Of a stretch of 64,000 nucleotides of DNA, positions 8,544-16,331 are shown piece by piece. Positions within the stretch are counted from its first letter, which is position 1. Each line of letters opens with the position of its first letter. The stretch comes from Pseudovibrio sp000156235 (GTDB lineage Bacteria; Pseudomonadota; Alphaproteobacteria; Rhizobiales; Stappiaceae): positions 56,001 to 120,000 of the forward strand of contig NZ_DS996816.1 of the NCBI RefSeq assembly GCF_000156235.1. Reading direction: 5' to 3'. The notes beneath the pieces were generated by a model. The model was not told the origin of the DNA and searched no databases. It was given only the letters and a program-made list of their open reading frames with translations. The translations under genes were made by a program, and so were the position numbers.

Positions 8544-9503
8544 TCAGGCCAGCTGTTCCAGCAGCTGTGCCAGATAGTCTGGCTCATCAAGATGGTTCTC
8601 AACCATCAGCTCAAACTCTTTGTAAGTCGCCACGTACTGCACAGCTCCCATCAGATCACGGGTTTCATTCTCCCGTGCGGCCAATGGGTGAGACGAGCCT
8701 TTAAGCCCTTCAAAGTAAGCATCAACAAACGCTTCGCCCAGCGACTTATCGATCTCGCAGAGGAACGGATAAACGCCAGCCACATCATAAACCGGCAAAT
8801 CCCAACGGCATTCATCCCAGTCCAGAATACCAACCAGTTCACCAGAGTTCTCACTAATCAGCGTGTTCGGCGGGCCAAAATCACCATGGATCAGATGCTT
8901 GGTCTCATTCAGCTTCGCCAAAGCACCAAGGGCATCATTTAGAGATGCCTCAACATCAGTCCAGTACTCTGAGGTCAGGTACTTGCCATCGATGTTCTTG
9001 GAAGCTTCCATCCCAGAAAGCGCTTCCAGTAACGCAGCGCCAGACTTCAGCGTCTCCTTGCTGACACCCGGACGTTCTTCCTCTGCAAATTTAAACGCAT
9101 CCCGCTCCTCCCAAAGCTTGATGTGCAGATTTGCCAGAGCCTGACCGCTTTGCTTGCAGGTCTCAACCTTGTCCAGTGGAGGTGTTTCCCCTTCGATCAG
9201 CTCAAAGAGAGAGTAGTGTGCACCTTCCACCTCGGTCACACGCTCCTGATTAACACCGTACAGCGCCTTCGGAACCTCATAGCCAATCAGATCATGAAGC
9301 AGGTCCAGACATTTGAATTCAGAGAGGATCTGCTCTTCGGTTCTGTTTGGATTGTGACGACGAAGAACCACAGGCTCGTCACCGTCTATCTCTCCCAACC
9401 ATGTTTCATTGGCATGGCCTTCTCCAAAAGAGGACCACTTGGTGTTTTCCGGCAAGGCAAAAGCTTCATCAAGGAGCTTGATTTCCTGCTTATTCATTTG
9501 CAT
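8544..9503 (-). CDS. Phosphotransferase family protein (APH/choline-kinase fold)
   Basis: This 319-residue protein has an aminoglycoside phosphotransferase/homoserine kinase-type fold. The catalytic loop reads LIHGDFGPPNTLI, and the metal-binding segment is GILDWDECRWDLPVYDVA. The N-lobe has a weak nucleotide loop (GEGHANETWLGE) and the lysine-equivalent strand EPVVLRRHNPN. Such proteins phosphorylate small hydroxyl compounds, and the substrate is unknown. Its start overlaps the end of the upstream P1 peptidase gene by 14 bp (8 bp if ATG 9497 is used), so the two are translationally coupled. It is probably not an antibiotic-resistance gene, given the metabolic context. Confidence 0.85.
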   Translation of the reverse strand: MQMNKQEIKLLDEAFALPENTKWSSFGEGHANETWLGEIDGDEPVVLRRHNPNRTEEQILSEFKCLDLLHDLIGYEVPKALYGVNQERVTEVEGAHYSLFELIEGETPPLDKVETCKQSGQALANLHIKLWEERDAFKFAEEERPGVSKETLKSGAALLEALSGMEASKNIDGKYLTSEYWTDVEASLNDALGALAKLNETKHLIHGDFGPPNTLISENSGELVGILDWDECRWDLPVYDVAGVYPFLCEIDKSLGEAFVDAYFEGLKGSSHPLAARENETRDLMGAVQYVATYKEFELMVENHLDEPDYLAQLLEQLA

Positions 9504-10533
9504 CCCCCATTAACTCGCCAAAATCTCCCAGTGCATAGCGCGTGTTGCCATCACGACCCGTCACGCGTTCTGCATTCAACATTGAATTGACGATTGCTTC
9601 TTCTGTAGCTTCTGCTGCTGCTCTAAACACTCTGTCAATTCGCCGCTCATCCATTTGTTCCACCGAATGCGTACGTTTTCTGCTCTTAATGTCCACCGGA
9701 TCCACAGTTGTGAACGCTAAAGCTATATCGCCACTTCCATGACCAAGGAATGAACCAGTTCGTGCAAGTCCTACGGATGTCCGTCTGGCTACTCGCTTCA
9801 ACTGTCGTTCGCTCAGTGGCAGATCCGTTCCAACGATCATGATGATGGAACCTTTCTCAGGCCCACTCTCATCACGTGCCAGCTTCTCTTCAATCTGCGG
9901 ACCAATGTGCCGTCCAGCCAATGTAAAGTCCGGCATGCGGCCCATATTGGAAAGCACCAGAGCACCCACATGGTACTCTTTATTGCCCAGTTTCACCTGG
10001 CGAGAGGCACTCCCGATGCCCCCTTTCAGCCCATAACAGGACATGCCCCGTCCTGCACCAACTGCACCTTGTTCAAACTCGTCTGAAACTGCAGAAATCG
10101 CCTCCAGAGCGTGATTGGGCCGAACATACAACGCACTGATCTTGTTCAGAAAAGCATCGTTACATTCAAACACGACAGGGTTGATGGTTCCCATCACGAA
10201 ATCGATGTCTGGCGTTTCTGCCAGCGTATGCTGGATAAGCCCCTCACTCACAGCACCAACGCTCAACGTGTTGGTCAGCAAGATAGGCGTTTCCAGCTCT
10301 CCCAGTTCCTCAACCTGCACCAGCCCGACGCTCTTGCCGAACCCATTGAAAACATGGGAAGCCGCGCGGGTTCTCAGGTTAAAGGCGTTCTCATTGTGAG
10401 TGGTAATTGCTGTCACGCCAGTCTGGCAGTCTCCATCCGAAAGCGTCACGTGCCCAACTTTGACACCCGGAACATCACAGATTGTGTTCCGCTGACCCTT
10501 TGGCAAAGACCCAATATTGATTTTCTGAAACAT
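9490..10533 (-). CDS. P1 (S58) family peptidase, DmpA-like aminopeptidase
   Basis: From ATG 10533, with AGAGGTTGG upstream, the product is 347 residues beginning MFQKINIGSLPKGQRN. It shows the DmpA/S58 pattern ICDVPGVKVGHVTL, then GVTAITTH, then AVGAGRGMSCYGLKGGIGSASR. The last segment contains the autocleavage region, where an internal Gly-Ser/Thr bond is cut to expose the N-terminal nucleophile. GLKGGIGSAS is the likely site. The family are aminopeptidases and D-esterases of the Ntn-like class. The longer in-frame extension to 10599 is unlikely because the SD sits before 10533. It overlaps and is coupled to the phosphotransferase gene. Confidence 0.88.
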   Translation of the reverse strand: MFQKINIGSLPKGQRNTICDVPGVKVGHVTLSDGDCQTGVTAITTHNENAFNLRTRAASHVFNGFGKSVGLVQVEELGELETPILLTNTLSVGAVSEGLIQHTLAETPDIDFVMGTINPVVFECNDAFLNKISALYVRPNHALEAISAVSDEFEQGAVGAGRGMSCYGLKGGIGSASRQVKLGNKEYHVGALVLSNMGRMPDFTLAGRHIGPQIEEKLARDESGPEKGSIIMIVGTDLPLSERQLKRVARRTSVGLARTGSFLGHGSGDIALAFTTVDPVDIKSRKRTHSVEQMDERRIDRVFRAAAEATEEAIVNSMLNAERVTGRDGNTRYALGDFGELMGDANE

Positions 10534-10935
10534 TCCAACCTCTGGCACAAATCGTATTCCACTCAGGTGTACCAGTCCTATTTCATAGTTAATCAGCAAA
10601 CAACGCCATCAAGGCAAATGGTGGCTTAATTCAGGAAAGATCCGCTTCAATATTGGCCGACCAATTTCACTTCCAGTATAACCTCCCTGTATATATCCGA
10701 TGGTTTTCCCGTTTTAACTCATCAAGAATTTCAATAAAATCAACGAAAATAAGTGTAAGCAGCTAATTGCAAAATACCCCGAAATATCGGAAAATGGTCT
10801 ACCAATTAGCTGTCACCAAATTCCAAGCATCAGAATCTTTCCTGCATCATATCAACCGCTCCGGCTGCAGGAAACTGATAGGACTGGCCAAAAGTGACGC
10901 ATGCTGCCTGATACACTTTGAACAATGAGGACAAA
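10534..10935. other. AT-rich intergenic region between divergent genes
   Basis: About 400 bp lies between the divergent P1 peptidase and KdgK-like genes. It is AT-rich and must contain both promoters. I found no convincing open frame, RNA gene or strong dyad in it. Confidence 0.5.
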
Positions 10936-11871
10936 ATGACCGCAGAAATCATCAGCTTTGGGGAGCCGTTGTTCGAGTTCAATCAGGTCAAGGAATACAG
11001 CGGTGAAGGCCCGGACTATCTCTCCGGCTTTGGTGGTGATGCCTCAAACTTTGCGTGCTGCGCAGCCCGTCAGGGCGCTAGCGTCGCAATCCTGACCCAT
11101 CTGGGTACTGATGTTTTCGGCAACAAGTTCATTGATCTTTGGGAGAAAGAAGGCGTCCAGACCCACCTTGTTGAACGCAACGCCATTGCGGCAACCGGTA
11201 TTTACTTCATCTCTCACGACGAGCAAGGTCACCACTTCAGCTTTGCCCGCAAAGGCTCCGCCGCATCGCAGATCACACCAGAGCAGCTGCCAGCAGATGC
11301 AATCCGCGCAGCGAAGCTGTTCCACGTCACCGCAATCACACAGGCCATCTCCACCAGTTCTTGCGACAGCGTATTCAAAGGCATCGAAATTGCTAAAGAG
11401 GGCGGTACGCTCACCTCTTTCGACACCAACCTGCGCCTCAAACTGTGGGATCTGAACCGCGCCCGCGGCATCATCCACGAAACTGCACGTCTCGTTGATT
11501 TCATCATGCCAAGCGTTGATGAAGCCGAAGTGCTGACCGGCCTGTCTGATCCAGACAAAATTTGCGACTTCTACCTCAACCTCGGCTCAAAGAACGTTAT
11601 TCTGAAGCTGGGTAAAGAAGGCGCCATGTACGCCACCGCATCTGAGAGAAAGCGCGTGGCAGGTAATCCGGTTGAGGCTATCGATGCAACAGGCGCAGGC
11701 GACTGCTTCTCCGGCTCATTCTTCACCAATGTGGTGGCAGGCAAGTCACTGGAAGAGAGCCTCAAATACGCCAACGCCGCAGCAGCGTTGACCACTCAGG
11801 GCTACGGTGCAGTTGCTCCAATCCCAACACGGAACCAGGTCGAAGCCTTTATGAAGGCCCGAGATATCTGA
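10936..11871 (+). CDS. PfkB-family sugar kinase, 2-keto-3-deoxygluconate kinase-like
   Basis: The start at 10936 is preceded by TGAGGA, giving 311 residues from MTAEIISFGEPLFEFNQV. The ribokinase/PfkB fold is clear. Signature one is in YLSGFGGDASNFACCAARQG, and signature two is DATGAGDCFSGSFF with the catalytic Asp (about 249). The FGEP start and the pattern VFGNKFIDLWEKEGVQT resemble KdgK, which phosphorylates 2-keto-3-deoxygluconate in the Entner-Doudoroff route. An aldolase gene is not in the window. A convergent FadR-type GntR regulator and downstream sugar-acid genes fit a uronate or gluconate role. Fructokinase activity is the alternative. Confidence 0.85.
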   Translation: MTAEIISFGEPLFEFNQVKEYSGEGPDYLSGFGGDASNFACCAARQGASVAILTHLGTDVFGNKFIDLWEKEGVQTHLVERNAIAATGIYFISHDEQGHHFSFARKGSAASQITPEQLPADAIRAAKLFHVTAITQAISTSSCDSVFKGIEIAKEGGTLTSFDTNLRLKLWDLNRARGIIHETARLVDFIMPSVDEAEVLTGLSDPDKICDFYLNLGSKNVILKLGKEGAMYATASERKRVAGNPVEAIDATGAGDCFSGSFFTNVVAGKSLEESLKYANAAAALTTQGYGAVAPIPTRNQVEAFMKARDI

Positions 11872-11889
11872 TAGGCAAGTATGAGAGTA

Positions 11890-11918
11890 GGCTCGCTCTA
11901 AAACAGCGGGCCTTTTTT
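11890..11918. terminator. Bidirectional terminator between kinase and GntR gene
   Basis: Stem GGCTCGCT (11890-11897) pairs with AGCGGGCC (11905-11912), followed by six T. It lies between convergent genes and overlaps the GntR stop codon. Confidence 0.85.
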
Positions 11919-12609
11919 ATTTGAACTGATCGCCAAAGAAGCCGATGTGATTGCGCATTTCCCGGCGCGCACCTTCCACATCCCGCGCGCGGATCGCATC
12001 CAGAATGGCCTTGTGCTCTTCAATGCCATGACGACGCGCAAATTCCGGCAGCAGCGGGTAAAGCCCCTTGCTCATGTTCATGCCCACGAGGATCTGCGGC
12101 TTCATTAGCTCATAAACAGCAGCGGCATATTCATTCTTCGCAGCCTTCACCACCGCAGCATGGAACCGCATATCACCATCAATGGTACCGACGGAGTCCA
12201 ATCCATCGCTATGGATCTGCGCCAACGCGGCATCCAGCTCTTCCATTTCCTCATCTGTCCAGCGCTCAGCAGCTAGTGCCGCCATCTCACCTTCAAACGC
12301 CATACGGGTTTCCTGGCATTGGATGACATCACCAATTCCAGAGATCGCAAACTCACCAAGGGTTGGAGCAAATGGGGTTGGAGTGACGTGCTCTTTGATG
12401 ACAAAGCTACCAGAACCGCGCACAGTCTTGATGTAGCCTTCTTTACGCAGGCGCTCCATTGCACCGCGTACAACAGGCCGCGAGACGCCGTACCGCTCAC
12501 AAAGCGCGTTTTCAGTCGGAAGCTTCAAGCCTTCCGGAAATTCTCCGGAATCGACAGCTTCTTTCATCTTGTCGTAAACCGCATTCGAGAGGTTTGCTGG
12601 ACGGGCCAC
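11917..12609 (-). CDS. GntR/FadR-subfamily transcriptional regulator
   Basis: This 230-residue regulator has an N-terminal GntR winged helix (about 8-75): LSNAVYDKMKEAVDSG, LPTENALCERYGVSRPVVRG, YIKTVRGSGSFV. A C-terminal all-helical FCD ligand domain follows from about 95, with the metal/ligand residues in RFHAAVVKAAKN and EEHKAILDAIRARD (His residues). The FCD subfamily senses sugar acids or other carboxylates. It is convergent with the KdgK-like kinase, and 2-hydroxyacid dehydrogenase and LacI genes lie nearby, so control of hexuronate or aldonate use is a reasonable guess. Confidence 0.9.
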   Translation of the reverse strand: MARPANLSNAVYDKMKEAVDSGEFPEGLKLPTENALCERYGVSRPVVRGAMERLRKEGYIKTVRGSGSFVIKEHVTPTPFAPTLGEFAISGIGDVIQCQETRMAFEGEMAALAAERWTDEEMEELDAALAQIHSDGLDSVGTIDGDMRFHAAVVKAAKNEYAAAVYELMKPQILVGMNMSKGLYPLLPEFARRHGIEEHKAILDAIRARDVEGARREMRNHIGFFGDQFK

Positions 12610-13157
12610 CGCTCACTCCAATTATTCTTGTTTTTCTTAGCTGTTTGCAGCCTTTGGAATTGCATTAATTTACAACAGCCCGCCTGAGCTAACAAGCTTG
12701 CCACCCTAAACCCGCCCAAAGCACATCTCGCAAAAACACCAGTAGAAAACCCTGAGTAAAATCAGAGAACTACACCAATTATGAGCTCATCAAAATAAGC
12801 GAACAACCATGTCTGCTTAAGCAACTGCGACATTATGTAGTCTACTTATTTACAGCGCATCTTTCTAATATATCTGAGAGGGATTGTGGGGTCTCTCCAA
12901 GGTTGGGGGTGTTATTATGCGTCGACTTCCTTTCAAGACTATTCAGTGTGCGGCAACTGACTTCTGTGGCACTTTGGCTGTCACCAGTATCCTCGTAGGC
13001 CTCCTTTATCTGATCTTCACGCTGACCTGAGTTCTCTGCGTTTTCCAACAGCTTAGGACACAGCATCTGTTGGACAGGTCAAACTCTGCTCTGGCGAACT
13101 TCCGCAACTTGAGTCATTCTTGACGGTGACGTTCAAGTAATCTTCAGATGACTGTAC
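12610..13157. other. Intergenic region without a supported gene
   Basis: About 550 bp separates the GntR gene from the hydroxyacid dehydrogenase gene. It has only short frames without family resemblance, the longest being 74 codons on the minus strand at 12842-13066. The two flanking genes are divergent, so their promoters must be here. No clear dyad operator was seen. Confidence 0.5.
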
Positions 13158-14102
13158 ATGACCGATGTTCTGCAACTAAGCCCTTATGCGCCCGATGAAA
13201 TCAACGAGGAGATGGATCGCCGCTTCTCGCCTGCCCACTATTGGGAGCTTCAGCAGGACGAAGATCTGAAAGCCCAAATACTGCCAAACATTCGAGTGGT
13301 CGCCACCAAGGGGGATGTGGGCCTGCCAACAGAACTCATGGCCTCCCTGCCCAATTTGGAACTCATCACGGTCTACGGTGCAGGCTACGACAAAATCGAC
13401 CTGGATCAGGCCCGCAATCGCAACATCATCATCACCACGACGCCAGACGCGCTGACCGAAGCCGTCGCCGATCATGTGGTTGCGCTCGCCCTCGCCTCCT
13501 CTCGCAGAATTGCAGAGGGGGACCGCTTTATCCGCAATGGCGACTGGCTCAGGGGCAAACTCGGCATCGGCTACAGCTTACGCGGCAAAACACTCGGCAT
13601 TTTCGGGTATGGGCGTATTGGCAGAAAAACCGCAGAGATTCTCGGCGGTACATTTGGCATGCATATCTTGTACTGCGACAGGAACAGCGACCCATCCGAG
13701 GACAGCCTATGCAGAGCGACACCTCTTGAGCTGGCAAACGAATCTGACGTGCTGGTTATTGCCGCTTCAGGCAGTCCCGACACAAAAAATATTATAGATA
13801 TTAATATATTAGAAGCACTCGGACCTCAAGGCCTTCTTATCAATATTGCCCGCGGTTCATTAGTAAACACTCAACATTTGATCGCTGCACTTGAGAGCAG
13901 AAAACTGGGCGCAGCAGCATTGGATGTATTTCCAGATGAGCCCAATGTTCCCAATGAACTGATCAGTTCACCCTACACAACACTCACACCCCATCTCGCA
14001 AGTGCCACACTGGAAACGCGACTGGAGATGGGACGCCAAGTAATTGAAAATATTTCATCTTATACGCGAAATGGAGAAGTATTTAGCCGACTAAATTTCT
14101 AA
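13158..14102 (+). CDS. D-2-hydroxyacid dehydrogenase (NAD(P)-dependent)
   Basis: This 314-residue enzyme of the D-isomer-specific 2-hydroxyacid dehydrogenase family reduces 2-oxoacids such as glyoxylate or hydroxypyruvate. The Rossmann motif is GIFGYGRIGRKTAEI (about 146-160). The catalytic triad is Arg in INIARGSLVN, Glu in DVFPDEPNVP and His in TPHLASATLETR. TEAVADHVVALALA is the conserved helix before the cofactor domain. The last third is noticeably richer in A+T than the first two thirds. A LacI regulator follows 118 bp downstream on the same strand. Substrate cannot be set beyond the family. Confidence 0.9.
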   Translation: MTDVLQLSPYAPDEINEEMDRRFSPAHYWELQQDEDLKAQILPNIRVVATKGDVGLPTELMASLPNLELITVYGAGYDKIDLDQARNRNIIITTTPDALTEAVADHVVALALASSRRIAEGDRFIRNGDWLRGKLGIGYSLRGKTLGIFGYGRIGRKTAEILGGTFGMHILYCDRNSDPSEDSLCRATPLELANESDVLVIAASGSPDTKNIIDINILEALGPQGLLINIARGSLVNTQHLIAALESRKLGAAALDVFPDEPNVPNELISSPYTTLTPHLASATLETRLEMGRQVIENISSYTRNGEVFSRLNF

Positions 14103-14220
14103 CCTATACGTAACCCCAACAACATTTACATAGAAAAAACAAAAATATAGCTCACACCCACTCGATTCAGGTGTTATTGTTACCTGCGAGTTCCACTTAC
14201 TTTATAAATAAAGCAAATTC

Positions 14221-15243
14221 ATGCCTTTAAAAAAATCCAGAGTTACTGTGTCCGATATTGCGAAAGCAGCGGGGGTATCGGTGGCGACCGTGTCGAATAC
14301 AATAAACGACACCGGCCGCATGACGGAAGAAACCAAAGCTCGCGTAAAGAAAGCAATGCAGGAGCTGGGCTTTGTAAGAGATTACAACGCCGCCAAACTC
14401 CGTTCCGGCCGCTCACGCCTTATTGGCGTACTCGTACCGGACATCTCAGTCCCGTTTTATGCCGAGTTCTGCACCTCACTGGAAGCCGCACTTTCAGAAC
14501 ACGGCTATCTGCCTGTGATCGCAAATGTCGGAGAGGACACCAAGCGCCAGCAGACTATGCTGGAGGAAGTCATCGGTCACGGCGTAGCTGGCATCGCCAT
14601 CAGCCCAAGCGCGGGCACCAAGCGCAGCGACTTTGAGATCGCCAGCACACGCAAGATTCCAGTTGTCACCTTCTGCCGTGAGATTGAAGGTCTAGCCATG
14701 GATTACATCGGCTCCAACAACTATCAGGCCGCTCAGCTGGCCACCAAACACCTGTTGGAACAAGGCCACCGCAAGTTCGCAATGATCGCAGGCCTGCAGG
14801 AAACAATGCCAGGCCGCGAGCGCAAACGCGGGTTTTACGACGCCTTGAAAGCAGCAGGCATTCCTGAAGCAGATATCCATGTGGAAGTATGTGGCTTCGA
14901 TCGTGAATGCGGCCGCATCAAAGCGCAGGAGTTGATCTCAAACCAAACCGAGTTCACCGCCCTGCTCTGCCACAACGATCTGGTTTCAGTCGGCGCAGCA
15001 GCAGAGCTAAAGAAAGCCGGCCGCAATATTGGCGAGGACCTCGCCGTAGTCGGCTTCGACAATCTTCCAGAGGGAGAAGCATGGACACCTGCCCTCACCT
15101 CAGTGGAGAGCTACCCACGCACAATCGGCAAGGACGTCGCCAACCTGCTCATCAAACGCCTTGATGGAGACACTGCCCCCACCATGACGGAGCGTGTAGA
15201 GCCGCATCTGTTGGTACGCGACTCTTCCAGATTTCAGGTCTGA
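14221..15243 (+). CDS. LacI family transcriptional regulator
   Basis: This 340-residue protein has an N-terminal LacI helix-turn-helix (TVSDIAKAAGVSVATVSNTI) with hinge residues KARVKKAMQELGFVRDYNAAKLRSGRSRLIG. A periplasmic-binding-protein-like ligand domain starts at LVPDISVPFYAEF. The effector-pocket segments VVGFDNLPEGEAWTPALTSV and PRTIGKDVANLLIKRL are typical. It presumably represses the preceding hydroxyacid dehydrogenase or the convergent aldo/keto reductase gene in the absence of a sugar ligand. The ribosome site is weak. It ends 6 bp from the end of the convergent reductase gene. Confidence 0.92.
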   Translation: MPLKKSRVTVSDIAKAAGVSVATVSNTINDTGRMTEETKARVKKAMQELGFVRDYNAAKLRSGRSRLIGVLVPDISVPFYAEFCTSLEAALSEHGYLPVIANVGEDTKRQQTMLEEVIGHGVAGIAISPSAGTKRSDFEIASTRKIPVVTFCREIEGLAMDYIGSNNYQAAQLATKHLLEQGHRKFAMIAGLQETMPGRERKRGFYDALKAAGIPEADIHVEVCGFDRECGRIKAQELISNQTEFTALLCHNDLVSVGAAAELKKAGRNIGEDLAVVGFDNLPEGEAWTPALTSVESYPRTIGKDVANLLIKRLDGDTAPTMTERVEPHLLVRDSSRFQV

Positions 15244-15248
15244 CGCCT

Positions 15249-16214
15249 TTACTTAGGACGAGGCTCGTCCCAGAGATTTTCCCAGGAGTAAGGGCTGCCG
15301 GACAGAAAGTACTCATCGCCAGGAATGAAGCGATGGTTCTTGTCCAGATGTGCAATACGGGACATGTCGTGCTCATCAAGATCGCACGCGAGCGCCGCAA
15401 GGTTCTGTGCGAGTCGCTCAGGATTGCCTGACTTCGGCACAACGATAATGCCGTTCTGGATCGCCCATTTCAGCACCACCTGAGATGTGGTCGCATCATG
15501 CTTCTCTGCAATCTCTTCAATAACAGGATGTGCCAGAACAACCTCCTGCTTCTGCTGCTCAGTCAGGTCAGCAGGAATACCACGGCCAAGCGGTGAGTAA
15601 GCCGTAATCGCGATGTTGTTGTGCAGGCAGTAAGAGCGCAATTCATTCTGCTGAAGGAACGGATGTAGCTCCACCTGATTAACCGCAGGCGCAACCCGCG
15701 CTTCCATGATCAGGTCTTCCAGCTTGTGAGTGCTGAAGTTGGAAACGCCGATGGTGTTCACCAAGCCCTCATCAAAACACTCTTCCAGCTCACGCCACGT
15801 GCTCATCAGCGGCACGTCCTCAAGCGAATAGTAATCCGCTGAACTGGTAGGCTTCTTCACGCCCTTCTTCAGCGCAACAGGCCAGTGCATGAGATAAAGG
15901 TCGAGATACTCCATCTGAAGATCCGCAAGCGTCTTCTCTAGTGCACCTCTCACATCCTCAGGCTTATGAAAGCTGTTCCAAAGCTTGGAGGTGATGAAGA
16001 GATCTCCGCGTTTGATGCCGTCTTCTTTCATCGCATCAGCGATTGCCTGACCGATCTCCGCTTCGTTATCGTACATCATCGCGCAATCGATGTGACGATA
16101 CCCGGCCTTCAACGCCGCACGCAGCGCAGGATAGGTTTTGCCTTCTCCAAAGTTCACCGTGCCAAGGCCCAGCATTGGCATCTTGTAACCGGTGGAAAGT
16201 GTCTTTGATCGCAT
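15249..16214 (-). CDS. Aldo/keto reductase
   Basis: This 321-residue (alpha/beta)8-barrel aldo/keto reductase is NADPH-dependent and reduces aldehydes or sugars. The catalytic tetrad is visible: Asp in YRHIDCAMMYDNE, Tyr in the same segment (MMYDN), Lys in FITSKLWN and His in LYLMHWPV. The C-terminal cofactor loop reads IVVPKSGNPERL. GAGGGGGC directly before ATG 16214 fixes the start. It resembles eukaryote-type AKR1-like aldehyde/xylose reductases more than the shorter bacterial YvgN type. It sits downstream of a terminator, so it has its own promoter. Confidence 0.92.
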   Translation of the reverse strand: MRSKTLSTGYKMPMLGLGTVNFGEGKTYPALRAALKAGYRHIDCAMMYDNEAEIGQAIADAMKEDGIKRGDLFITSKLWNSFHKPEDVRGALEKTLADLQMEYLDLYLMHWPVALKKGVKKPTSSADYYSLEDVPLMSTWRELEECFDEGLVNTIGVSNFSTHKLEDLIMEARVAPAVNQVELHPFLQQNELRSYCLHNNIAITAYSPLGRGIPADLTEQQKQEVVLAHPVIEEIAEKHDATTSQVVLKWAIQNGIIVVPKSGNPERLAQNLAALACDLDEHDMSRIAHLDKNHRFIPGDEYFLSGSPYSWENLWDEPRPK

Positions 16215-16223
16215 GATGCCCCC

Positions 16224-16261
16224 TCAAAAAAGAAAACCTGCCAGCATAGGCCAGCAGGTTT
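16224..16261 (-). terminator. Rho-independent terminator after the HEAT-repeat gene
   Basis: On the minus strand the stem AAACCTGC...GCAGGTTT (16234-16261) is followed by a run of T (complement of 16226-16231). It sits between the end of the HEAT gene and the start of the AKR gene. Confidence 0.85.
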
Positions 16262-16331
16262 CCTTACAACGTATTGTGCACCAGATAAACACCAGCGCGA
16301 ACCATTTCAGCTCATCAAAGAGCCAAATACT

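Noticed and set aside
12842..13066. 74-codon minus-strand frame in the GntR/hydroxyacid dehydrogenase spacer
   Set aside because: No family resemblance, weak ribosome site, and composition not clearly coding.
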